From NCBI GenBank assembly GCA_966248875.1, contig CBINBI010000023.1:1-42991 (forward strand): DNA of 42,991 bases, given 5' to 3'. Under the pieces are notes generated by a model. That model saw only the letters and a program-made list of their open reading frames with translations, was not told where the DNA came from and made no database searches. Positions 16,629 through 25,059 of the stretch are shown piece after piece. Both the position numbers and the translations under genes were made by a program. How positions within the stretch are numbered: the first letter of the stretch is position 1; every line of letters starts with the position of its first letter. The DNA is from Dokdonella_A sp966248875. Lineage in GTDB: Bacteria; Pseudomonadota; Gammaproteobacteria; Xanthomonadales; Rhodanobacteraceae.

Positions 16629-17449
16629 CGGCGCGCGAATGCGTCATCGAGGTGCGCGGCCTGCGCAACCAGTTCGGCGCGCAGGTCGTGCACGAGAATC
16701 TCGACCTCGATGTCTACAAGGGCGAGATACTCGGCGTCGTCGGCGGCTCGGGCAGCGGCAAGTCGGTACTGATGCGCTCGATCATCGGCCTCAACCGGCC
16801 GGCAGCGGGCAGCGTCCGGCTGTTCGGCCGCGACGTCGCGAACCTGTCCGAGCGCGAGCGCTCGGCGCTGGAGCAACGCTTCGGAGTGCTGTTCCAGAAC
16901 GGCGCGCTGTTCTCGTCGCTGACCGTCGCCGAGAACGTCATGGTGCCGCTGCGCGAGCATCACGACTTGGCGCCGGCGCTGATGCAGAAGCTCGCCGCGC
17001 TCAAGATCGCCCTGGCCGGCCTTCCGGCCGATGCGGGCGCGAAATATCTCTCGCAGCTGTCGGGCGGCATGGTCAAGCGCGCGGCGCTGGCGCGCTCGCT
17101 CGCGCTCGATCCGGACATCCTCTTCCTCGACGAGCCCACGGCCGGCCTCGATCCGATTGGCGCCGCCGCCTTCGACCAGCTGATCCTGACGCTGCGCGAA
17201 AGTCTCGGCCTCACCGTGTTCCTGATCACGCACGATCTCGATACGCTGTACACGATCTGCGACCGCGTCGCGGTGTTGGCGCAGAAGCGCGTGCTGGTCG
17301 CCGACACGCTGGACAAGGTGGAACGCTTCGAGGACAAGTGGGTGCGGGAATATTTTCAGGGACCGCGCGGCAGGGCAGCAGAACACGCGGCGGCACACGC
17401 AGGACGGCCGCGCGATCGGCCGGCAGCCGGAGAGAGTGCGCCGCCATGA
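16625..17449 (+). CDS. mlaF: MlaF-family ABC transporter ATPase
   Basis: The 274-residue ATPase powers the MCE transporter. Walker A is GGSGSGKS (40-47), the signature is LSGGMVKR and Walker B is ILFLDEPTAGLDPIG, followed by the switch His in LITHDLDTLY. FQNGALFSSLTVAENV is characteristic of MlaF-type ATPases. It overlaps the permease by 4 bp. The last 25 residues (after REYFQGPRG) are an Ala/Arg/Pro-rich tail probably without structure. Its stop also overlaps an ATG that opens a 15-codon frame before mlaD. Confidence 0.94.
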   Translation: MTARECVIEVRGLRNQFGAQVVHENLDLDVYKGEILGVVGGSGSGKSVLMRSIIGLNRPAAGSVRLFGRDVANLSERERSALEQRFGVLFQNGALFSSLTVAENVMVPLREHHDLAPALMQKLAALKIALAGLPADAGAKYLSQLSGGMVKRAALARSLALDPDILFLDEPTAGLDPIGAAAFDQLILTLRESLGLTVFLITHDLDTLYTICDRVAVLAQKRVLVADTLDKVERFEDKWVREYFQGPRGRAAEHAAAHAGRPRDRPAAGESAPP

Positions 17450-17493
17450 ACACGCGCACCGCTCTCCGCTCGCCGGGCGGGGCTCGCGGCTGA
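17446..17493 (+). CDS. 15-codon mini-ORF between mlaF and mlaD (doubtful)
   Basis: The mlaF stop overlaps an ATG as ATGA at 17446, with GGAGAG about 11 bases upstream. This opens MNTRTALRSPGGARG and ends at TGA 17491-17493, 24 bp before mlaD. It may be a coupling peptide carrying ribosomes across the gap, or chance. No known homologue is recalled. Confidence 0.25.
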   Translation: MNTRTALRSPGGARG

Positions 17494-17517
17494 CCGCGAA
17501 CGGCAACGGAGTCACGC

Positions 17518-18462
17518 ATGGAAACCCGGGCCCACCATGTCATCATCGGCGCGTTCGCGATCGGCGTGTTCGCGCTCGCGCTCGGCTTCGTGCTGTGGCT
17601 CTCGAAGTCGAGCATCGACCGGGAATTCGCGCTCTACGACATCGTCTTCGATGAGGCGGTGACCGGTCTCAGCAAGGGCGGGCTCGTGCAGTACAACGGC
17701 ATCAAGGTCGGCGAGGTCGTGCAGCTCTCGCTCGCGAAGGACGATCCGCGCAAAGTCATCGCGCGCATCCGCGTCGAGGGTGACACGCCGATCCGGCAGG
17801 ACACACGCGCCAAGCTCGGCCTGCAGGGCGTCACCGGCGTCGCCTTCATCCAGCTTTCCGGCGGCTCGCCTTCGAGCCCGGCGCTGAAGCCGACGCGCGA
17901 GAATCCGGTGCCGGTGATTCCGTCCGAGGCATCGGCGCTCTCCAAGCTGCTCGCTTCGGGCTCGGACATCGTCACCAGCATCAACGATCTCCTGCTGCGT
18001 GCGGGCGAGCTCTTGTCCGAGGAGAACGTCGAGCGCATCTCCGCGACGCTGGAAAACCTGCGCGGCGTCACCGACACGGTGAACGCGCAGCGCGGCGACC
18101 TCGCCATCGCCCTGAAGCAGCTTGCGAGCGCGACCGAGGATCTCAAGCGCACGCTGGCGACGCTCGATTCGATGGCGACGACGACGAACGACCTGATGCG
18201 CAACAACGCGCGCCAGGTGCTGGAATCGACGCAGAAGGCGCTCGAATCGGTGGACAAGGTCGCCAACGCGACCAACGCGCTGATCGGCGACAATCGCGCC
18301 GCGATCAGCCAGTTCAGCGAGCAGGGCCTGCGCCAGCTCGGGCCGACCATCGTCGAGCTGCGCGAGACGCTGCGCTCGCTGAAACAGGTGAGCGATCGTC
18401 TCGCGACGTCGAACAGCCTGCTGCTCGGCCGCGATCAACCCAGGGAGTTCGAGCCGCGATGA
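17518..18462 (+). CDS. mlaD: MlaD-family MCE domain protein
   Basis: This 314-residue periplasmic lipid-binding component is held in the inner membrane by one N-terminal segment (IIGAFAIGVFALALGFVLWL, about 9-28). An MCE domain follows (about 38-115) with the typical LSKGGLVQYNGIKVGEVVQLSL and LGLQGVTGVAFIQLSGG motifs. Residues about 140-300 are helical with heptad-like Leu/Ala/Ser/Asn spacing, as in long MCE proteins that build a channel across the periplasm. It is longer than E. coli MlaD (183) and resembles the variants that work with an outer-membrane lipoprotein rather than MlaC. ACGGAG precedes the ATG. Its stop overlaps the lipoprotein start (ATGA). Confidence 0.93.
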   Translation: METRAHHVIIGAFAIGVFALALGFVLWLSKSSIDREFALYDIVFDEAVTGLSKGGLVQYNGIKVGEVVQLSLAKDDPRKVIARIRVEGDTPIRQDTRAKLGLQGVTGVAFIQLSGGSPSSPALKPTRENPVPVIPSEASALSKLLASGSDIVTSINDLLLRAGELLSEENVERISATLENLRGVTDTVNAQRGDLAIALKQLASATEDLKRTLATLDSMATTTNDLMRNNARQVLESTQKALESVDKVANATNALIGDNRAAISQFSEQGLRQLGPTIVELRETLRSLKQVSDRLATSNSLLLGRDQPREFEPR

Positions 18463-19088
18463 CTCGCCTCAGCCGTTGCCTGCTTGTCGCTGCCGCGTTG
18501 AGCGTCGGCGCGTGCTCGTCGCTGACCGGAAAGCGCGAGCCGTTCACCACGTATGCACCGCGCTATGCAGCGCCGGACGCGAGCGGTGCTCGCGTCGACT
18601 GGCAGCTCGCCATCGACACGCCGCTCGCGAGCGACGCACTGGACACCACGCGCATGCTCGTCATGCCGACCCCAGGCGCTATCGAAACGTACAAGGGCGG
18701 CCGCTGGGCTGACACAGTGCCGATGATGTTGCGCGGGCTTCTGATCCAGGCGTTCCAGTCGTCGGGACGCATCACCGGCGTCGGCGCCTCCGCTTCGGGA
18801 CTGCACGCGGACTACACGCTCGCGATCGATCTCTACGATTTCGAGACGCAGTATCGGGACGGCGTGCCGCACGCGGTCATCCGTCTCAACGCCAAGCTGA
18901 CCGATGCCGTGCTGAACCGCGTCGCCGCCGCGCGCACCTTCGAATCCGAGGCGCCCGTCGCCGGCGTACAGGCGGCGGACGCCGCCGCCGCGGTCGAGCA
19001 GACCTTGAACCGCCTGCTGCCCGAGATCGTAGGCTGGACGCTGGATCAGGGCGAGTCCGCCTGGTCGCAGCGCAACACGCCGTCCTGA
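18459..19088 (+). CDS. ABC-type transport auxiliary lipoprotein (PqiC-like)
   Basis: The 209-residue product has a lipoprotein signal ending LSVGAC, with the lipobox Cys at residue 19. The residues after it (SSLTGKR) do not carry an Asp at +2, so outer-membrane sorting is likely. The rest fits the ABC_trans_aux family (DUF330/PqiC), with the conserved pattern of a TMLVMPTPGAIETYKGGRWAD-like segment and LIQAFQSSGRI. In PqiABC and related MCE systems this lipoprotein docks the MCE tube on the outer membrane. It is the last gene of the four-gene operon, 4 bp overlapping mlaD. Confidence 0.9.
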   Translation: MTRLSRCLLVAAALSVGACSSLTGKREPFTTYAPRYAAPDASGARVDWQLAIDTPLASDALDTTRMLVMPTPGAIETYKGGRWADTVPMMLRGLLIQAFQSSGRITGVGASASGLHADYTLAIDLYDFETQYRDGVPHAVIRLNAKLTDAVLNRVAAARTFESEAPVAGVQAADAAAAVEQTLNRLLPEIVGWTLDQGESAWSQRNTPS

Positions 19089-19094
19089 TCGCTC

Positions 19095-19688
19095 TTACGA
19101 CACCGTCGCCTCGATCCGGCGGAACGTCAGATTGACGCGCGCGCCCGCGACGCGGGCGGACTTCGGCAGATCGTGCTGATACAGCCGCTGCGTAGCGCCA
19201 CGCATGACTAGCAGGGCGCCGTGCGCGAGATCGATTTCGAGCGTTACCTTGCGCGTCTCGCGCGAACGGAACCGGAACCGCCGCACGGCGCCGAAGGAGA
19301 GCGACGCGATGACGGGATCGGCGCCCAGCTCCGGCTCGTCGTCGCTGTGCCAGCCCATCGAGTCGCGGCCGTCGCGATAGAGGTTCGCGAGCACGCTGTT
19401 GAAATGAAGACCGAACCGCGCCGCCAGCGCCTCGCGAATCGCGGAAAGCGCCGGCGTCCAGGGATGCGGCTCGAAGCGCGTGCGCGAGTACGTGTAGATC
19501 GCATCCGTGTCTCCGATCCAGCACGAGAGCCTGGGTGAGTCGACTTCGCGGCCGAACAGCCGGATGCGATGCCGCTCCCACGGAATCTCGCGCAGAAGGG
19601 CATCGCGCAATGCGTCCGCCTCGCCGGCGAAAGCGTCGGCGAAATAACGGACGTCGGCGCCGGGCAGCGGAATGCGTGTTGCGCTCAT
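19095..19688 (-). CDS. alkB: AlkB-like Fe(II)/2-oxoglutarate dioxygenase
   Basis: The 197-residue protein (ATG at 19688, GAGAAG upstream) has the AlkB double-stranded beta-helix. The iron ligands are in WHSDDEPELG (His-x-Asp) and YQHDLPKS (distal His), with the 2-oxoglutarate-binding Arg in RVNLTFRR. The NLYRDGRDSMGWHSD and SPRLSCWIGD segments resemble the human ALKBH2/3 type more than E. coli AlkB. Such enzymes demethylate 1-methyladenine and 3-methylcytosine in DNA or RNA. It is transcribed toward, and convergent with, the MCE operon (6 bp between stops), 47 bp downstream of the amidase gene, probably in the same operon. Confidence 0.92.
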   Translation of the reverse strand: MSATRIPLPGADVRYFADAFAGEADALRDALLREIPWERHRIRLFGREVDSPRLSCWIGDTDAIYTYSRTRFEPHPWTPALSAIREALAARFGLHFNSVLANLYRDGRDSMGWHSDDEPELGADPVIASLSFGAVRRFRFRSRETRKVTLEIDLAHGALLVMRGATQRLYQHDLPKSARVAGARVNLTFRRIEATVS

Positions 19689-19735
19689 GGCGTCTTCTCG
19701 AGTCCGCTGGCGAGAAAGCAGCGGAGCGCCCAAGC

Positions 19736-21142
19736 TCAAGCGGCGCGTATCGGATATTCAGGTGCCGCATCGAGCGTCGCGGCGCAGATTTCCGCAAGTT
19801 CGAGCAGGCGCAGATCCGAACCCGGCGCTCCGACGAGCTGCAGGCCCGTCGGGAAGCCATCCGGCAGCGTGCCCATCGGCAGGGTCACGGCGGGGCAGCC
19901 GGCGATGCTGGCGAAGCTGGTGAGATCGGCGTCGTTCGCGCGCTCTCCTTCCGCGAGCGGATACGGACCGTGCGGCACGGTCGGCAGCACGAGCACGTCG
20001 AGCTCGGCGAACACGCGCCTTGCCTTCAGCACGCCGGCGTCGAGGCAGCGGTCCGCCTTCGCGTAGTCGGCGGCGGACCTGCCGCGCGCGTAGTCGATCA
20101 TGGCGCGCAGGCGCGGCGACACGGGATGCGCGTTGTCGGCGAGGTCGGCTTCCAGCTCGACCGCGAGCTCGCTTTCCATGACCAGCAGCGCGGCGCGGCG
20201 CATGCGCGCGAAATCGTAATCGGAGAAATCGACCGGCCGGTGCTCGCCGAGCTCGTTGCCGAGCGCGGCCACCGCGCGCTCAAACAGCGCGCGCACCGGC
20301 GCGGTGACGCCCAGCGCTTCGAGATCGCCGACGATACCGGCGCGAAGGCGCCCCGGCTCCCAGTCCGGCGTCGCAAGCGGAACGCGCCGGCGGCGCGAGC
20401 GCGGATCGGCCGGATCGAAGCCGTCGAGCACCTGCAGCACGATCGCGAGATCCGGCACCGAGCGCGCCAGAATGCCGACGCAATCGAGCCGGCGCGCACC
20501 GCGCACCATGCCGGTGGTCGAGATCTGGCCGAGCGTCGGCTTGAGGCCGTAGATGCCGCAGTGGCTCGCCGGGATGCGCACCGAGCCGAGCGTGTCGCTG
20601 CCGAGCGCGAATGCGGCGAGGCCCGCCGCGACCGCGGCGGCCGATCCGCCGGACGAGCCGCCCGCGGTGTAACCGAGGCGGAGCGGATGATGGGTCGGGC
20701 CGCCGTGCAGGCTCGCCGTCGTGGTGCCGAGCGCGCCTTCGTCCAGCCGCGTCTTGCCGAGAATGACCGCGCCCGCCGCACGCAGACGGGCGACGGCGAC
20801 GGCATCGGTCGTCGCCGGAGCATGCCGGCCCGACAGACCCGCACGCGTCGCCATGCCGGCAACGTCGAAGTTGTCCTTGATCGCGACCGGCAGCCCGTCG
20901 AGCCGGCCGATGACGCAGCCCTCGCGCCGGCGCTCCGCGCTCGCCGCCGCGGCCGCCGGCGCGCCGACGTCGAGTTCGACGTAGGCGTTGAGGCGCGGAT
21001 TCTCGCGCTCGATGGCGGCACGATGGGCCGCCGTCAACGCGATGCTGTCGATGCGGCCGGACGCGAGCCAGCACAACTGCTGGAACGCCGTCGCTCCGCG
21101 CAGCGCCTCGTCGGCGATGACGTCTGTTATTTTTTCCTTCAT
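19736..21142 (-). CDS. Amidase signature (AS) family hydrolase
   Basis: This 468-residue amidase has the Ser-cisSer-Lys triad: Lys89 in LPVAIKDN, cis-Ser164 in GGSSGGSAAAV and nucleophile Ser187 in GSDTLGSVRIPAS. The usual GSDTGGS reads GSDTLGS, with Leu185 replacing a glycine beside the oxyanion loop. Substrate cannot be told; AS enzymes act on amides, urea derivatives and aryl-acyl amides. The ATG at 21142 lies only 26 bp from the divergent GntR gene, which suggests that regulator controls it. No signal peptide, so cytoplasmic. Confidence 0.9.
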   Translation of the reverse strand: MKEKITDVIADEALRGATAFQQLCWLASGRIDSIALTAAHRAAIERENPRLNAYVELDVGAPAAAAASAERRREGCVIGRLDGLPVAIKDNFDVAGMATRAGLSGRHAPATTDAVAVARLRAAGAVILGKTRLDEGALGTTTASLHGGPTHHPLRLGYTAGGSSGGSAAAVAAGLAAFALGSDTLGSVRIPASHCGIYGLKPTLGQISTTGMVRGARRLDCVGILARSVPDLAIVLQVLDGFDPADPRSRRRRVPLATPDWEPGRLRAGIVGDLEALGVTAPVRALFERAVAALGNELGEHRPVDFSDYDFARMRRAALLVMESELAVELEADLADNAHPVSPRLRAMIDYARGRSAADYAKADRCLDAGVLKARRVFAELDVLVLPTVPHGPYPLAEGERANDADLTSFASIAGCPAVTLPMGTLPDGFPTGLQLVGAPGSDLRLLELAEICAATLDAAPEYPIRAA

Positions 21143-21168
21143 CGGGTTTCCCTTGGCGAGCGCGGATT

Positions 21169-21993
21169 ATGACTCATGCGAGTGACGTGAACCCGAACGG
21201 AGCTCCCTCCGGCGCGCAGCACGGTGCTCGCGACGCGCGCACGAGCCGCGGTGTGCGCAAGCCGCGCTATCAGCAGCTCGCAGACACGCTGCGCGAAGAG
21301 ATCCGCCGCGGCGAGCACGCGGTCGGCCGCTTTCTCGCAAGCGAAGCAGCGCTCAAGTCGCGCTTCAAGGTCAGCCGGCACACCGTGCGCGAAGCGCTTC
21401 GCGTGCTCGAGGACCTCGGCCTCATCGCGCGCCGGCGCGGCGCCGGCAGCATCGTGCGCAATTCCGAGGTGACACGCCATTTCGACCAGGCGCTGCACTC
21501 GATCGCCGACCTGCTCCAGTACGACGAGTCGAGCGATTTCCATGCGCGCTACACCGACCGCCTCGTCGCCGACCAGGAGCTCGCCGGCTGGCTGCAGACA
21601 CGCATCGGTACCGAGTGCATCCTGCTGCATGGCGTGCGCATCGGCCGCCGCACGCGGCGTCCCATCGCGAGCGTCAACGTCTACCGCCGCGCGAGCTGGC
21701 ACGGCTTGCCGACCGGCTACGCACGCCAGGAAGACGCGATCCGCGCGCTGCTGGAGGATCAGTTCCTCGCGCGCGTCGGCCGCGTCGAGCAGGTGCTGAG
21801 CGCGATCGCTACGCCGCCGGAGGCGGCCGCGGAAGTCCAGGCGCCGGAAGGCTCGCCCGCGCTGCGCAGCTTGCGTCGCTACTTCGACGCGCGCGACCGC
21901 CTGATGCTGGCCGTGATCTCGATTCATCCGGGCGGCGCTTTTTCGTACCGGACGGAGTACCGGCGCAGCGACATCGCGCAGGATCGCGAATGA
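21169..21993 (+). CDS. GntR-family transcriptional regulator with UTRA domain
   Basis: The 274-residue regulator has a winged helix (about 33-100: RYQQLADTLREEIRRG, then SRHTVREALRVLEDLGLI), followed by a UTRA effector domain (about 115-265) with a VNVYRRASWHGLP-type strand. HutC/UTRA proteins bind small effectors and repress neighbouring catabolic genes. The first 30 residues are disordered-looking; an internal GTG at 21253 (VRKPRYQQL) is a possible true start and would leave 110 bp for promoters. It is divergent from the amidase gene, its most likely target. Confidence 0.9.
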   Translation: MTHASDVNPNGAPSGAQHGARDARTSRGVRKPRYQQLADTLREEIRRGEHAVGRFLASEAALKSRFKVSRHTVREALRVLEDLGLIARRRGAGSIVRNSEVTRHFDQALHSIADLLQYDESSDFHARYTDRLVADQELAGWLQTRIGTECILLHGVRIGRRTRRPIASVNVYRRASWHGLPTGYARQEDAIRALLEDQFLARVGRVEQVLSAIATPPEAAAEVQAPEGSPALRSLRRYFDARDRLMLAVISIHPGGAFSYRTEYRRSDIAQDRE

Positions 21994-22072
21994 ACGGCAG
22001 GCGCGTGCCGAAATTGCCCCGCCCTGCCCCGATCCGCGAGAATCACCGATTACCCACCGGGCGGAGCCAGCG

Positions 22073-23677
22073 ATGAGCGAGCGCGACATCATGGAATACG
22101 ACGTCGTGACGGTCGGCGCAGGGCCGGCCGGCCTGTCCTTCGCGATCCGGCTGAAGCAGCTCAAGCCCGACATCCGCGTCTGCGTCATCGAGAAGGCTTC
22201 GACGATCGGCGCGCAGATCTTGTCCGGCGCGGTGATCGAGCCCGAGCCGCTCAACGCGCTGCTGCCCGAGTGGGGCAGGAACCCGCCGCCGATCTGCGTA
22301 CCGGTGACGAAAGACGAATTCTGGTACCTCGCCGACGCGAAGCGCGCGATCAAGTCGCCCGTGGCTCCGCCGCAGATGCACAACCACGGCAACTTCATCG
22401 TCTCGCTCGGCGCGCTGTGCGCGTGGCTCGCGCCGCAGGCCGAGGCGCTCGGCGTCGAGATCTATCCCGGCTTCGCGGCGGCGGAGCCGTTGTTCGACGA
22501 GAGCGGCGCGGTCGCCGGCGTGCGCATCGGCGACATGGGCGTGGCAAAGGACGGCTCGCACAAGCCGGGCTACACGCAGGGCATCGACATCAGGGCGCCG
22601 CTCACGGTGCTCGCCGAGGGCTGCCGCGGCCATCTGACGAAGCAGTTGATCCGCCGCTATGCGCTCGACGCGGATTCCGATCCGCAAACCTACGGCATCG
22701 GCATCAAGGAGCTCTGGCAGCTGCCGGCAGGCCGCGCCGAAGCGGGCAAGGTGATCCACACGATCGGCTGGCCGCTCGACGCCGCGACCTACGGCGGAAG
22801 CTTCATCTATCACCTCGACAAGGATCGCGTCGCCATCGGTTTCGTTGCCGGGCTCGACTACAACGATCCGATGTTCTCGCCGTTCGAGGCGTTCCAGCAA
22901 TTGAAGCACCATGCGATGGTGAAGCCGCTGCTAGAGGACGGCTCGATCCTCTCCGCCGGTGCGCGCGCGATCGTCGAAGGCGGCTGGCAATCGCTGCCGA
23001 AGTGCGACATGCCGGGCGCGATACTGATCGGCGATGCCGCCGGCCTCGTCAACGTGCCGAAGATCAAGGGCACGCACCAGGCGATCCGCTCGGGCATGCT
23101 CGCCGCCGAGCACGTCATCGAGTCAGGCAGGGCCGAAGGCTGGAATGCGAAGCTGCGCGCATCGCCGGTGATGGCGGAGCTCAGGAAGGTCCGCAACATC
23201 CGTCCGGGCTTCAACAAGGGCTTGTGGCTCGGGCTTGCGAACGCCGGCTGGGAGACGATCACGGCGGGACTTTCGCCGTGGACGCTGAAGAATCACGCCG
23301 ACTGGTCGTCACTCGAAAAGCTCGGCACCTACGAATCGCCGAAGCGCGACTGGGTGGAACGCACGCTGCCGCCGCGCGACCGCCTCGCCGAAGTCTATTT
23401 CGCAGCCACCGAACACGACGAGGACCAGCCGGTCCACCTGCACGTCCGCGACACGAACATCTGCGTCACGCGCTGCGTGACCGAATACGGCAATCCCTGC
23501 CAGCGCTTCTGCCCCGCCGCCGTCTACGAGATCGTCGAGGACGCCGCCGGCAAGCGCCTGCAGATCAACGCCGCAAACTGCGTGCACTGCAAGACCTGCG
23601 ACATCAAGGACCCGTACGAGATCATCGACTGGGTGACCCCGGAAGGTGGCAGCGGGCCGAATTATCAGAATCTCTGA
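22073..23677 (+). CDS. Electron transfer flavoprotein-ubiquinone oxidoreductase (ETF-QO)
   Basis: This 534-residue membrane-associated flavo-iron-sulfur protein passes electrons from reduced ETF to ubiquinone. The FAD site is VVTVGAGPAGLSFAIRLKQL (about 10-29). The C-terminus holds the [4Fe-4S] ferredoxin domain, with Cys residues in GNPCQRFCPAAVYE and NAANCVHCKTCDIKDP, and the usual end GGSGPNYQNL. Full length for the family. GGAG lies about 9 bases before the ATG at 22073; a second ATG six codons in is possible. EtfB and EtfA lie 1.4 kb downstream in the same direction, with an ATP-grasp gene between. Confidence 0.96.
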   Translation: MSERDIMEYDVVTVGAGPAGLSFAIRLKQLKPDIRVCVIEKASTIGAQILSGAVIEPEPLNALLPEWGRNPPPICVPVTKDEFWYLADAKRAIKSPVAPPQMHNHGNFIVSLGALCAWLAPQAEALGVEIYPGFAAAEPLFDESGAVAGVRIGDMGVAKDGSHKPGYTQGIDIRAPLTVLAEGCRGHLTKQLIRRYALDADSDPQTYGIGIKELWQLPAGRAEAGKVIHTIGWPLDAATYGGSFIYHLDKDRVAIGFVAGLDYNDPMFSPFEAFQQLKHHAMVKPLLEDGSILSAGARAIVEGGWQSLPKCDMPGAILIGDAAGLVNVPKIKGTHQAIRSGMLAAEHVIESGRAEGWNAKLRASPVMAELRKVRNIRPGFNKGLWLGLANAGWETITAGLSPWTLKNHADWSSLEKLGTYESPKRDWVERTLPPRDRLAEVYFAATEHDEDQPVHLHVRDTNICVTRCVTEYGNPCQRFCPAAVYEIVEDAAGKRLQINAANCVHCKTCDIKDPYEIIDWVTPEGGSGPNYQNL

Positions 23678-23825
23678 CGTGCTCTCGTCGGCGCCGCCGC
23701 CCGAACATCACCGCGGCGTTACGCAATCGTCCGAGACGAGTCAAGCCTACCGCGCGCCGGCATCGCGCGTTACGCTCGCGAGACGCTCGCACGCGCGTCG
23801 CGCATCGCAACACGACACCGGATCC

Positions 23826-24716
23826 ATGGCACACATCGCACTCGTCACCGCGGCCGCCGCGCGCGATCTCAATGAAGACCTCGCGCCACTCGTCGCAGCA
23901 CTGCGCAGCACTGGCGCCGAAGTGGATGTCGCCGACTGGGACGATGCCGCCGTCGACTGGTCGCGCTTCGATCTCGTAGTGCTGCGTTCCACCTGGGACT
24001 ACACGCAGCGCCCGGCGGAATTCCTCGCCTGGGCCGAGCGCGCGTCCGCGCGGACGGCGCTGCTGAATCCGGCCGGCGTGGTGCGCTGGAACACGGACAA
24101 GCACTATCTCGCCGAGCTCGGCCGCGCCGGCGTGCCGGTCGTGCCGAGCACGTTCGTCGAAGCCGGCGAGGACGCGCGGGGCAGGCTCGATGCGTTTCTC
24201 CTCGAGCATGCCGGCGAATTCGTGGTCAAGCCCAGCGTCGGCGCCGGCTCGCGCGACGCGCAGCGCTACGCGCGCGACGAGCGCGACGACGCCGTCGCGC
24301 ACATCGAGCGCCTGCTCGGCGCGCAGCGCAGCGTGCTGCTGCAGCCGTATCTCGGCCGCGTCGACGCGCACGGCGAGACCGCACTGATGTTCTTCGACGG
24401 CGTGCTGAGCCACGCGATCCGCAAGGGACCGCTGCTCCGTCGCGGCGAAGGCCCGACGCGCGCACTGTTCGCCGTGGAGCACATCACGCCGCGCGTGCCG
24501 GGCGAGGACGAGATTGCGCTTGCGAAGCGCACGCTGGCCGCGATGCCTTTCGAGCAGCCGCTGCTCTACGCGCGCGTCGACCTGATCCACGACGACGACG
24601 GCTCGCCGCGCGTGCTCGAACTCGAGCTCACCGAGCCCTCACTGTTCTTCGCGCACGCGGACGGCTCGGCGGCACGGTTCGCCGCGGCGATTTTGCGGCG
24701 CGCCCGTCCGCGCTGA
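23826..24716 (+). CDS. ATP-grasp domain protein (RimK/DcsG-like), function unknown
   Basis: With an ATG at 23826 this is a 296-residue ATP-grasp ligase-like protein. It has an N-terminal Rossmann-like part (IALVTAAAARDLNEDLAPLV, then VLRSTWDYTQRPAEFLAW), the WNTDKHYLAEL and GVPVVPSTF segments, the ATP-binding Lys in FVVKPSVGAGSRD, and a metal-binding Glu pair near the end (VLELELTEPSLFF). This pattern fits the family containing cycloserine-biosynthesis DcsG and many uncharacterised proteins. Such enzymes join a carboxylate to an amine through an acyl phosphate; the substrates here are unknown. It is inserted between ETF-QO and etfBA, 148 bp after the former. The ribosome site is weak. Confidence 0.85.
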   Translation: MAHIALVTAAAARDLNEDLAPLVAALRSTGAEVDVADWDDAAVDWSRFDLVVLRSTWDYTQRPAEFLAWAERASARTALLNPAGVVRWNTDKHYLAELGRAGVPVVPSTFVEAGEDARGRLDAFLLEHAGEFVVKPSVGAGSRDAQRYARDERDDAVAHIERLLGAQRSVLLQPYLGRVDAHGETALMFFDGVLSHAIRKGPLLRRGEGPTRALFAVEHITPRVPGEDEIALAKRTLAAMPFEQPLLYARVDLIHDDDGSPRVLELELTEPSLFFAHADGSAARFAAAILRRARPR

Positions 24717-24793
24717 CGCGGCGCTTTGCTGCGCTTGCACCCGCATCGGTGCCGGCCTCGCCGTTCGCGCGCGCGGCTCGGCTACCACGCCGC

Positions 24794-24949
24794 TCAGCCC
24801 GCGGACCGGCGGCGCGCGTCCGCCGCGAGCGCGCGCGAAAGCCGCGCCGGAACGTCTATGCAGCGCAGGATGTCGACCTTGTAGAAGCGATGCACGTACC
24901 GCCACCTCCCCGCGTCCGGCTCGGCGCTTCGCCAGAGGAGGACGCTCAC
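24794..24949 (-). CDS. Doubtful small ORF or gene remnant (51 aa)
   Basis: A GTG at 24949 opens 51 codons ending TGA at 24796-24794. The peptide is balanced rather than shadow-like in composition (RWRYVHRFYKVDILRCIDVP and then ARLSRALAADARRRSAG). It is reminiscent of the middle of DUF1905/YdeI-type domains, but too short to be sure. It may be the stump of a lost gene. There is no strong ribosome site. Confidence 0.25.
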   Translation of the reverse strand: MSVLLWRSAEPDAGRWRYVHRFYKVDILRCIDVPARLSRALAADARRRSAG

Positions 24950-25030
24950 TGATTATCGTCCGCGACGGGCGTCGCAGCATCCCGCCGACGCGACCGGTAC
25001 AGCTGCATGCGGCGGTGGACCGCTCAGGGA

Positions 25031-25059
25031 CTGACCGTCCGCCGATTCCAAGTTACAAT
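25031..25059 (+). promoter_or_regulatory. Sigma70-type promoter of etfBA
   Basis: CTGACC (25031-25036), a 17-base spacer and TACAAT (25054-25059) form the best promoter in the window. The transcript would start near 25066, about 49 bases before the etfB ATG. It shows that etfBA can be transcribed apart from the ETF-QO gene. Confidence 0.65.

Noticed and set aside
24639..24980. A 113-codon minus-strand frame overlapping the end of the ATP-grasp gene
   Set aside because: Arg/Ala-rich composition and overlap with a solid gene; the 51-codon frame nearby is the more natural reading, and even that is doubtful.
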